Assembly: GCF_900215535.1 (NCBI RefSeq)
Contig: NZ_OCND01000001.1
Location: 744,001 to 808,000, forward strand
Length of the DNA stretch: 64,000 nt
Source of the DNA: Pseudoxanthomonas wuyuanensis
Lineage (GTDB): Bacteria; Pseudomonadota; Gammaproteobacteria; Xanthomonadales; Xanthomonadaceae
Reading direction: 5' to 3'
Shown: one piece after another, positions 7,713 to 15,231 of the stretch
How the letters are laid out: each line of letters starts with the position of its first letter
Position numbering within the stretch: position 1 is the first letter of the stretch
Translations under genes and position numbers: made by a program
Notes under the pieces: model-generated
Databases searched by the model: none
Told to the model about the DNA's origin: nothing
The model's input: only the letters and a program-made list of their open reading frames with translations

Positions 7713-8858
7713 TCATCCGCCCTCCGACGCCGGCGATGGCAACCAACGCGGGTCCAGCACCACATGCTTGATCCGCTGGCGCTTCCAGGTGTAGCTGACA
7801 TGCACCCGCCCATCGCGCGTCTGGATCACGGCCGGATAGGAGAACTCGTCCTTGGGACTGTTTTCCAGCGTCAGCACCCGCCGCCATTGCACGCCATCGT
7901 CCGACAACGCCACCGCCAGCACACCACGGCCGTCCCACCAGTCCCTGCCGGCGACGGCCGGGTTGTAGACCAGCAGTGCGCGACCATCGTGCAGCATCAC
8001 CGCATCGGTGCCGGCGTTGGGGTTTTCGATATCCAGCAATGTCATCGGCTCCCAGTTGGCGCCGCCATCATGGGAGAACGTGCTGAACACCCGGTTCTGC
8101 CTGCTGCGCCCCAGTGCCTGCAAGCGCCCATCGCGGTGGCGCAGCAGGCTGGGCTGGATGGCGCCGATCTGTGCCGGGTCGTTGAGCGCGGGGCCCGTGC
8201 GCCAATGCCCGCCGCCGTCGTCGCTGTACTCGATGTGCACGCGCCAGCCGTCGCTCTCGTCTTCGCGGCTGCTCGGGGCCAGGATACGGCCATCGGGCAG
8301 TTGCAGCGGTTTGTTCTTGATCGGGCCCAGAACGCCGTCGGGTAGGCGCCGGGGCGTGGACCAGTGCATGCCGCCGTCGGAGGAAACGGCGCGCAGTCCC
8401 CACCATTGCCGCGGATTGGGACCGGCCTTGTAATACAGCTGCAAAGGGCCGCGCGCGGGCTGGAACAGCACCGGGTTCCATGCCGGTTGCGGGCGCCCGT
8501 CATGCTGGCCGCCATCGGCCACGCGCCGCGGCGGTTGCCAACCTTCCGCATCGCGGCGGGCAAGCCAGATGCCGACATCGGCGGCGCCTTCATGTTCGCC
8601 GCCGAACCACGCCGCGAGCAGGGCGCCGTCGCGGGTTTCGACCAGGGTGGAAGAATGGCTTTGCGGCGTGGGCGGATTTTCGGCGACGAATTCCTCCAGC
8701 ACGACCGGGTCGCGGTTGGCTGGGACATCGCAGGCGGCGACGGCGGTGGCAAGCAGCAGGGCGGGCATGGCACGGGTTGTTGCTGAGGGAAGCAGATGGA
8801 AATCCGGACTGCGCGGCGGCGTCCGGTTTAGTGCATTGCGGCGTGGCGCGTTCATCAT
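7713..8858 (-). CDS. Sialidase-fold (BNR/Asp-box) lipoprotein, probable exo-glycosidase
   Basis: About 381 residues forming a six-bladed propeller of the sialidase superfamily. Asp-box-like motifs are visible in SSDGGMHW, YSDDGGGHW and FSHDGGANW, with a degenerate one in LSDDGVQW. A lipobox-like TAVAAC follows a hydrophobic stretch, so the protein is probably outer-membrane or periplasm anchored. I chose ATG 8858 because AGGAA lies about nine bases upstream. The shorter start at 8768 begins directly at the hydrophobic segment but lacks a ribosome-binding site. Specificity is unknown: plant N-glycans carry no sialic acid, so it may act on animal-type glycans or on another sugar. It lies downstream of GH35 in the same direction. 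Confidence 0.7.
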   Translation of the reverse strand: MMNAPRRNALNRTPPRSPDFHLLPSATTRAMPALLLATAVAACDVPANRDPVVLEEFVAENPPTPQSHSSTLVETRDGALLAAWFGGEHEGAADVGIWLARRDAEGWQPPRRVADGGQHDGRPQPAWNPVLFQPARGPLQLYYKAGPNPRQWWGLRAVSSDGGMHWSTPRRLPDGVLGPIKNKPLQLPDGRILAPSSREDESDGWRVHIEYSDDGGGHWRTGPALNDPAQIGAIQPSLLRHRDGRLQALGRSRQNRVFSTFSHDGGANWEPMTLLDIENPNAGTDAVMLHDGRALLVYNPAVAGRDWWDGRGVLAVALSDDGVQWRRVLTLENSPKDEFSYPAVIQTRDGRVHVSYTWKRQRIKHVVLDPRWLPSPASEGG

Positions 8859-9078
8859 GTAGTCCGGTTCCTGCCGGCATTGCCCGTCCACGCTGCGGCG
8901 GTCGGCGTCGAGGCAAGCGCCGGCTTCGCCAGCGGCTGCAGCGGCAATGGGAGGCGATACGACATCGGGCACTACCTCAAGGGGGAAGGCGCGGCCATCG
9001 CCGCACGGCTGGGAAAGCGGATGGGAAGCGCAGTCCTGCGGGCATGCCTCCGCTGTCGCCCAGGGTGCGGGGCGGAAC

Positions 9079-10917
9079 TCACTCATGTCCGCCGCCGCTC
9101 CAGCGCGGATCCGGCACGCCGCGTACGCCGGCGGCGTTGGCGCTGTCCAGGTCGAACACCACTACCAGGTTGTCGCCTTGCCGTTGCCAGGGGGCCGGGA
9201 AGTACAGCGTGCGCTGCGGGCCGATGTTCCAGTGGCGGCCGAGGTTGCGGCCGTTGACCCAGGCAAAGCCCTTGCCGAAGGCCGCCATGTCGAGCCAGAC
9301 GTCGGCCGGGGAAGCGATGCGCACGTTGCCGCGATGGAATGCCGGGCCTTCGATTCTGGCCGTGGTCCAGCCCTGCAGGCTGTCGGGCGAACGCATCGGC
9401 AGCGGGAACGCCTGCCAGTCCAGCAGTTGCTCGCCATCAAGCAGCACCGGGTCGACCAGCCCGGCGCGGCCGTCCGCCATGCGCGGGCCGTAGTTGATGC
9501 GCCCGCTGTTCTCCACCAGCACATCGAGCGTGTGTTCTCCCGCTGGCACGTCCAGTGTCAGCGACACCTGCTGCAAACGGCGCTCGACGCTGCCGGCAAG
9601 CTTGCGGTCGAGATAGACGCGGGCGTAGTCGCGCACTTCGCCCAGGTAGAGATCGCCCTTGCGCGGGCCGGTCACGGTGGTGCGGTACAGGATGTAGCCG
9701 TAGTCCTGGCCGTAGGCTTCCATCGGCAGCGGCGTGTCGCTGGCGATGGGCGCGGGCAGGTTGTCCCATAGCGAGGCCGATTCGCGCAGCGTGGCCTTGG
9801 GCAAGGCGGAAAAGCGCAGCGGTGCCGGCAGTGGCGGCGGCTGCACCCCGGTTGCGCGTGCGATGGCATCGCGGAACAGGGCGAACTTGGGCGTCGGCCG
9901 CCCGGCCTCGTCCAACGCCGCGTCGTAGTCGTAGCTGGTGGTCTGCGGTGCGTAGTGGTCGCTGGGATTGCCCTGCAAGTTGGCGCCGTTCATGAAACCG
10001 AAACTGGTGCCGCCGATGAACATGTACAGGTTCACCGAATGTCCTTGCCGCAGCATCCATTCCAGTTCCTCGGCCTGCTGGCTGGCATCGGTGCTGGCGT
10101 GCGGCTTGCCCCAGTGGTCGAACCAGCCGGCCCAGTATTCGCCCACCATGCGCGGCCGGTCCGGCTGAAACTTCTCCAGCTTCCCGAATGCGCTCTTGGC
10201 TTCGCCGGGGGCGAAGTTCACCACCGCCAGCGTGTCGGGCAGCGCGCCGTTGGCCAGCATGTCGGCGCCGTCGGAGGTGAACAGCAGCGCTTTGCCGAAG
10301 CCGGCCTGCACGAACAGGTCGCGGTTGGCCTGCATATAGGCATGATCGTCGTCGTAGGAACCGTACTCGTTCTCGACCTGCACCGCGATGATCGGGCCGC
10401 CGTTGCCGTTGAGCAGCGGGCGCACCTGTTCGGCGACAGCTTGCAGATAGGCGCCGCTGGCGGCCAGGAAACGCGGATCGCGGCTGCGCACGCGCATGCC
10501 CGGCACGGCGAACAACCAGGCCGGATAGCCGCCGGCTTCCCATTCGGCGCAAACGTAGGGGCCGGGGCGAAGGATGACGTTCAGACCCTGCGCGGCGGCT
10601 TCGCGCACGAAGGCGGCAATGTCGTTGTCGCCGGTGAAGTCGAATTCGCCGCGGCGCGGTTCCACCAGGTTCCAGAAGACGTAGGTCTCCACGGTATTCA
10701 AACCCAGCGCCCGCGCCTTCTGCAGGCGGTCTTTCCAGTATTCGCGCGGTATGCGCTGGAAATGGATCGCGCCCGAAACGATCTGGTAGGGCTCGCCGTC
10801 GCGGGTGAAGTGGGTGGTTTGGGTGGAGAAGACCGGCCAGGCGTCTGCAGCGATGCCATCGACCGGTGCGATTGGCGCGAGCGCGATGATGAGCGAAGCG
10901 AAGATGTTGCGAAACAT
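9079..10917 (-). CDS. nixL: GH35 beta-galactosidase, secreted
   Basis: A protein of 612 residues with a signal peptide (about 1-24). The GH35 barrel carries the acid/base E184 in VENEYGSY and the nucleophile E260 in MVGEYWAGW. A C-terminal part contains beta-sandwich domains with the family ending AWVNGRNLGRHWNIGPQ. It would remove beta-linked galactose from complex or Lewis-a type N-glycan antennae. The start ATG at 10917 directly precedes the signal sequence and has an AGAG-like ribosome-binding site. It is the GH35 member of a run matching the nix gene order of X. campestris; the letter is assigned from remembered order, so treat the symbol as tentative. Confidence 0.88.
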   Translation of the reverse strand: MFRNIFASLIIALAPIAPVDGIAADAWPVFSTQTTHFTRDGEPYQIVSGAIHFQRIPREYWKDRLQKARALGLNTVETYVFWNLVEPRRGEFDFTGDNDIAAFVREAAAQGLNVILRPGPYVCAEWEAGGYPAWLFAVPGMRVRSRDPRFLAASGAYLQAVAEQVRPLLNGNGGPIIAVQVENEYGSYDDDHAYMQANRDLFVQAGFGKALLFTSDGADMLANGALPDTLAVVNFAPGEAKSAFGKLEKFQPDRPRMVGEYWAGWFDHWGKPHASTDASQQAEELEWMLRQGHSVNLYMFIGGTSFGFMNGANLQGNPSDHYAPQTTSYDYDAALDEAGRPTPKFALFRDAIARATGVQPPPLPAPLRFSALPKATLRESASLWDNLPAPIASDTPLPMEAYGQDYGYILYRTTVTGPRKGDLYLGEVRDYARVYLDRKLAGSVERRLQQVSLTLDVPAGEHTLDVLVENSGRINYGPRMADGRAGLVDPVLLDGEQLLDWQAFPLPMRSPDSLQGWTTARIEGPAFHRGNVRIASPADVWLDMAAFGKGFAWVNGRNLGRHWNIGPQRTLYFPAPWQRQGDNLVVVFDLDSANAAGVRGVPDPRWSGGGHE

Positions 10918-10969
10918 GGGAGTCTCTTTGATGTATGGCGCCAACAGGAGCGCGGTGCCGAACTTTGTC

Positions 10970-11106
10970 TCCTTCTCCCTCCGGGAGAAGGTGGCGCGCA
11001 GCGACGGATGAGGGCGTGAAGCTTCCGCTTGTAATGAAGTCGGCTTGCGGCTCATTGCCATTCCCTCATCCGCCCTTTGGGCACCTTCTCCCAAAGGGAG
11101 AAGGGA
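10970..11106. repeat. Inverted pair of extragenic repeat elements
   Basis: Two copies of about 45 bases face each other at 10970-11014 and 11063-11106. Each has CCTTCTCCC, a short loop, GGGAGAAGG and a distal CGGATGAGGG box, the second copy being on the other strand. Each copy forms its own hairpin and the pair could fold into one long stem. Elements of this kind are common between genes in Xanthomonadaceae. The pair fills most of the 237-base gap between the GH92 and GH35 genes and may stabilise or attenuate the operon mRNA. Confidence 0.8.
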
Positions 11107-11154
11107 AATGCAGACTTTGACGATTCCAGATTCCCCATTCTCGTGTCCATGCCA

Positions 11155-13560
11155 TCAAACAAACGACGGCGGCAGATCTTCTTCGGCTGCGCCGAATGCA
11201 AGGTTGGGTTTCGGCCCCATCTCGAACTCCAGGGTGCCGCCCGCGGCCAGATCGGCGTGGCGTATCCAACTGCGCGTGTACGGTTGGCCGTTCCAGCGCA
11301 CGCGCTGCACGTAGACATTCTTCGCGCTGGTGCGGCGGGCAACGATGCGCAGCACGCGGCCGCCGCCGACGTCCAGTTCGGCACGAGGAAACAGCGGGCT
11401 GCCCAGCACGTAGTTGCCGCTGACAGGATCGACCGGGTAGAAGCCCAGCGCGCTGAGCACATACCAGGCGCTCATCTGTCCGCAATCCTCGTTGCCGGAC
11501 AGTCCGTCGCGGGCGTCGCGGTATTGCTCGCGCAGCAGCCGGCGCACCATGGCCTGGGTCTTCCATGGTTGTCCGGCGTACGCATAGAGGTAGGCCACAT
11601 GGTGGCTGGGCTCGTTGCCGTGCGCGTACTGGCCGACCATGCCGTCGATGTCCGGCGGCGCGCCGGCCGGTAGCTCGGAGCTGGCGCTGAACAGTTCGTC
11701 GAGCTTGTCCACGAAACCGTCGCGGCCGCCAAACAGATCCATGTAGCCGTACAGGTCGTGCTGGTTGAGGAAGGTGGCCTGCCACGCATTGGATTCGGTG
11801 AAGTCGTGCCAGCACTTCATGTGGCCGAGCGCGCGCGGGTCGAACGGGGTGGCCCAACTGCCATCTTCCCGCCGCGGCTGGATGAAGCCGCTGTCGCGGT
11901 TGAACAGATGGCGGTAGTTGCGCGAACGCTCCCGCAGAACGCGGTAGTCGTCCCCGGCGCCGGCCGCACGCGCCAGATGCGCGCAGGCCCAATCGTCGTA
12001 GGCGTACTCCAGGGTGCGGCTGGCCGCTTCGCTGACCTTGTCGCTGGGAATGTAGCCGAGCCGGCGGTAGTACGGCAGGCCGTGGAAATCGTCGTCCATC
12101 GCGCGCTTGCGGAACAGCGGCCAGGCCGCGGCGTAGTCGATGCCTTCGAAGCCCTTGCTGTGCGCCTCGGCCAGCGCAACCGCCGAGTGGTAACCGATCA
12201 TGGTGTCGGTCTCCACGCCCTGCAGCGGCCAGATGCCGACGCCGTCCGGGCATTCGGCCGCGCCGCGCACCAGGCCCTGCATCAGATCGGGGACGCGCTC
12301 TGGCTGCACCAGGGTCAGCAACGGGTGCAGCGCGCGGTAGGTGTCCCACAGCGAGTAGGTGCTGTAGTTGCGGTAGCCCTCGGGCAGCGTGTGCACCTGC
12401 AGGTCCATGCCGCGGTAGCGGCCATCGACGTCGCTGAACAGCGTCGGCGCCAGCAGACTGTGGTACAGGCCGCTGTAGAAGATGCGTTGCTGGGCCTCGT
12501 CGCCGGTGTCGATACGCACCCGCGCCAGTTCCTTTTCCCATGCGGCGACCGCTTCGGCATGCACGCGGACGAAATCGAAGTCGGGCAACTCGGCATCCAG
12601 GTTGGCCAGCGCGTTCTCGGCACTCACCGCGGAGATGCCTACCTTGACCAGCAACGGCGCATCGCCGGCGTCGGGGTAGTGCAGGGCGAGTTTGAGCCGG
12701 GTGGCATCGCTCGCCTGGCGCGCGTCTTCGGCCAGCGGCTGATCGTCGGCGTAAAGCTGCGCGCGCGCGAACGGACGCGACAACCGCATCGCGAAGAACA
12801 GATAGCGCCCCTTGGCCCACTGGTAGACGCGCCGGCCGCCGACCACGGTGCGCTGATCGACGATGCGCAACTGCGCGTCGCTGAGCCGCGTCGGCGTGGA
12901 CGGGTTGTCCTGGTAGCCGTGGCACAGGTCCAGCAGCAGGTGGCCGGGCTGGCCATCGGGAAAGCGATAGCGGTGCAGGCCGGCGCGCGCGGTGGCGGTC
13001 AGTTCGGCATGGATGCCGGTGTCCTTCAGCAGCACCCGGTAGTAGCCGGGGGAGGCGGCCTCGTCGGCGTGGTCGTAGCGCGAACGGTAGCCGGTGTCCG
13101 GCGCATCCAGGGCACCCGGTTGCAGTTTGACCTCACCGGTGCGCGGCACCACCAGGAAGTCGAGCATGTCGCCGATGCCGGTGCCGGACAGATGGGTATG
13201 CGAGAAACCCATGATCGAGCCGTCGGACTCGTGGTAGCCGCTGCACCCGTCCCAGGTGGTGTTGTTGGTGTCCGGGCTCAGTTGCACCATGCCGAACGGC
13301 AGTGTGGCGCCGGGGAAGGTATGGCCATGGCCGCCGGTGCCGATGAACACGTCGACATGGCGGGTCAGGTCGGCCTTTGCGCGCGCGTCGGCGGGCAGCG
13401 CGAAGTTGCCGGCGCGTGCGAACGCGAGGCCGGGCAGACCGCCGCTTCCGAACAAGGCCAGGGCAATGGCGCCTTGCAGGAATCCGCGTCGGGAGGGGGC
13501 GAAGCCGGGACCGGAGAAGGGCGCCATAGCTGTCTTGGTGTTGGAACGATCATTGGACAT
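11155..13560 (-). CDS. nixK: GH92 alpha-mannosidase, Tat-exported
   Basis: A protein of 801 residues. The leader has a Tat-like motif SRRGFLQGA around residues 24-32 followed by a hydrophobic stretch. The GH92 hallmarks are VDVFIGTGGHGHTFPGA near the start of the mature enzyme, GFSHTHLSGTG, and the C-terminal GNEDCGQMSAWYVLSALGF. GH92 enzymes are calcium-dependent exo-alpha-mannosidases. NixK, the GH92 enzyme of X. campestris, is reported to remove the alpha-1,3-mannose of plant N-glycans before the other enzymes can act. It lies 62 bases downstream of GH125 and shares with it an almost identical 5' leader (MSNDR). Start ATG 13560. Confidence 0.92.
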   Translation of the reverse strand: MSNDRSNTKTAMAPFSGPGFAPSRRGFLQGAIALALFGSGGLPGLAFARAGNFALPADARAKADLTRHVDVFIGTGGHGHTFPGATLPFGMVQLSPDTNNTTWDGCSGYHESDGSIMGFSHTHLSGTGIGDMLDFLVVPRTGEVKLQPGALDAPDTGYRSRYDHADEAASPGYYRVLLKDTGIHAELTATARAGLHRYRFPDGQPGHLLLDLCHGYQDNPSTPTRLSDAQLRIVDQRTVVGGRRVYQWAKGRYLFFAMRLSRPFARAQLYADDQPLAEDARQASDATRLKLALHYPDAGDAPLLVKVGISAVSAENALANLDAELPDFDFVRVHAEAVAAWEKELARVRIDTGDEAQQRIFYSGLYHSLLAPTLFSDVDGRYRGMDLQVHTLPEGYRNYSTYSLWDTYRALHPLLTLVQPERVPDLMQGLVRGAAECPDGVGIWPLQGVETDTMIGYHSAVALAEAHSKGFEGIDYAAAWPLFRKRAMDDDFHGLPYYRRLGYIPSDKVSEAASRTLEYAYDDWACAHLARAAGAGDDYRVLRERSRNYRHLFNRDSGFIQPRREDGSWATPFDPRALGHMKCWHDFTESNAWQATFLNQHDLYGYMDLFGGRDGFVDKLDELFSASSELPAGAPPDIDGMVGQYAHGNEPSHHVAYLYAYAGQPWKTQAMVRRLLREQYRDARDGLSGNEDCGQMSAWYVLSALGFYPVDPVSGNYVLGSPLFPRAELDVGGGRVLRIVARRTSAKNVYVQRVRWNGQPYTRSWIRHADLAAGGTLEFEMGPKPNLAFGAAEEDLPPSFV

Positions 13561-13622
13561 GCAGCAAATTCCCGATTGAATGCGCCGGATGCGAAGCTTT
13601 TCCGGTCCCCGGTCCCCAGTCC

Positions 13623-15128
13623 TTACAACAGATGCGGCTTGCGCTGCGCCAGATCGACGATCAGTTCGCCGAACTGGGTATTGGCCCAGGCGAACCAGTC
13701 GCGGGTGAATTTCGCCGGGTCGTCCTGATCGAAGGCCTCGTGCATGAAGCCGGTGCCGGCGTGCGTCGTCTTGAGCCAGTGCAGGCATTGGCGGATCTGC
13801 GCATCGTCGTCGCTGGCCATCGCGTACTGGATGAGCGCCATCGGCCAGATCGTGCGCAGGCCGGTGTGCGGACTGCCTACGCCCTCGGCGGCGCGGCCGC
13901 GCCAGAAGTAGGGATTGCGCTCGCTCCAGGCCAGTTGGCGGGTACGCCGGAATACCGGGTCGTTGCGATCGCAGCAGCCCAGATAGGCCAGACTGAGCAA
14001 ACCCGGCGCGTTGGCATCGTCGATGAACAACTGGTTGCCGTAACCGTCCACCTCGTAGGCCCAGAATGGTTGGCCATCGGCATCGCGCATCAGGCCATGC
14101 TGGCGCGTGGCTTTTTCCACTTCATCGGCAAGCGCGATGCAGTCGGAAGCGAAGTCGATGTCGCGGTGGATGGTCCGGCTCATCTCGGCCAGCAGCCGCA
14201 GCGCCGCTACCGCAAACAGGTTGGCCGGCACGAACAGCGGGAACAGGCAGGCGTCGTCGGAAGGCCGGAACATCGAGTGGATCATGCCGTTGGGCCGGGT
14301 CGGCTGGCCGTAGCCGCCCAGCACCAGGGTTTCGGTGGCGAAGGGCGAGGGCCGCTGGAATTTGTACGGGCCGCGGTCGTGCAGGCGCTGCTGTTCGCGG
14401 AAGGTGCGCAACACGGCGCGCATCGCCTCGCGCCAGTCGTCATCGAACGGCGCGACATCGCCCGTTGCCCGCCAATAGCCGTGCGCCAGGCGGATCGGAT
14501 AGCACAGCGAATCGATTTCCCATTTGCGTTCGCCCACGCCGGGCTTCATCTCGGTGATGTCGTTGACCGACCACTCCAGCAACTCGGTCACGCCGTCGGG
14601 CAGAAAGGCGTTGGCGTAGGGGTCGAGCCGGATGCAGTGCGCCTGACGCCGGATCAGGCCATGCAGCATCCGCCGCAGCGCCGGGTCCTGCTTCGCCAAC
14701 GGCAGATAGGGATGCACCTGCGCGGAGGAGTCGCGCAGCCACATCGCGTCGATGTCGCCGGTGACGATGAAGGTGTCCGGCTTGCCGTCGCGGGTGCCGG
14801 TCTGCACGGTGGTGTCCAGCGTGTTCGGGTAGCAGTTCTCGAACAGCCAGGCCAGTTCCGGATCGCCGATGCGTGCCTTGACTTGCGCCAGCTGGCGTTC
14901 CACCGCCGCACTGACGAACTTGCGTTGCGATTTGGGCGGGCGGCGGCTTGGAAAAGCGGCGGTACCGGCGGCAAAGGCGGGCAGCGTGGTGGCGAGCAGG
15001 CCGGCGCCAGCGCCGGCACCGAGGAACTGGAGGATGTCGCGGCGCGTAAAGCCGGGACCGGGGACCGGCGACCGGGGACCAGGGAAAGGCGCCTTGGCGG
15101 CCCTGGAGTAGAAACGATCATTGGACAT
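13623..15128 (-). CDS. nixJ: GH125 exo-alpha-1,6-mannosidase, Tat-exported
   Basis: A protein of 501 residues. The leader begins MSNDR, carries a proline/glycine-rich stretch (PGPRSPVPGPG) encoded by heptamer repeats, and then a twin-arginine motif TRRDILQFLG followed by a hydrophobic run. The (alpha/alpha)6-barrel family signature is visible in IDAMWLRDSSAQVHPYL (about residues 120-140) and in TGFMHEAFDQDDP near the C-terminus. GH125 enzymes remove alpha-1,6-mannose. The X. campestris counterpart NixJ is reported to act after GH92 and GH3. About 100 bases containing the heptamer array separate it from the GH3 gene upstream in the operon. Confidence 0.92.
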   Translation of the reverse strand: MSNDRFYSRAAKAPFPGPRSPVPGPGFTRRDILQFLGAGAGAGLLATTLPAFAAGTAAFPSRRPPKSQRKFVSAAVERQLAQVKARIGDPELAWLFENCYPNTLDTTVQTGTRDGKPDTFIVTGDIDAMWLRDSSAQVHPYLPLAKQDPALRRMLHGLIRRQAHCIRLDPYANAFLPDGVTELLEWSVNDITEMKPGVGERKWEIDSLCYPIRLAHGYWRATGDVAPFDDDWREAMRAVLRTFREQQRLHDRGPYKFQRPSPFATETLVLGGYGQPTRPNGMIHSMFRPSDDACLFPLFVPANLFAVAALRLLAEMSRTIHRDIDFASDCIALADEVEKATRQHGLMRDADGQPFWAYEVDGYGNQLFIDDANAPGLLSLAYLGCCDRNDPVFRRTRQLAWSERNPYFWRGRAAEGVGSPHTGLRTIWPMALIQYAMASDDDAQIRQCLHWLKTTHAGTGFMHEAFDQDDPAKFTRDWFAWANTQFGELIVDLAQRKPHLL

Positions 15129-15168
15129 TCAACAAACTCCCACACGTGCGAATAAGGATGATGCTTTT

Positions 15169-15229
15169 CCCCGGTCCCCGGTCCCCGGTCCCCGGTCCCC
15201 GGTCCCCGGTCCCCGGTCCCCGGTCCCGG
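15169..15229. repeat. Heptanucleotide tandem repeat (CCCCGGT)8
   Basis: Eight exact copies of the 7-bp unit CCCCGGT run from 15169 to 15224, followed by a partial ninth. The array fills most of the gap between GH125 and GH3, ending three bases before the GH3 stop codon. Degenerate copies also occur inside the GH125 leader (about 15055-15085) and just upstream of its stop and the GH92 start (about 13603-13620). Such pure short arrays are prone to slippage and would vary between strains. Confidence 0.95.
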
Positions 15230-15231
15230 CT

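Noticed and set aside
8769-8858. Short start of the sialidase-fold protein at 8768
   Set aside because: It would begin directly with a hydrophobic stretch lacking positive charge and has no ribosome-binding site, while ATG 8858 has AGGAA at a good distance; the call is still uncertain.
10970-11106. Miniature transposon with terminal inverted repeats
   Set aside because: The two elements are each complete hairpin repeats of a known extragenic type, and no target-site duplication flanks the pair.
15169-15229. CRISPR-like array
   Set aside because: The unit is only seven bases with no spacers, so it is a simple tandem repeat.
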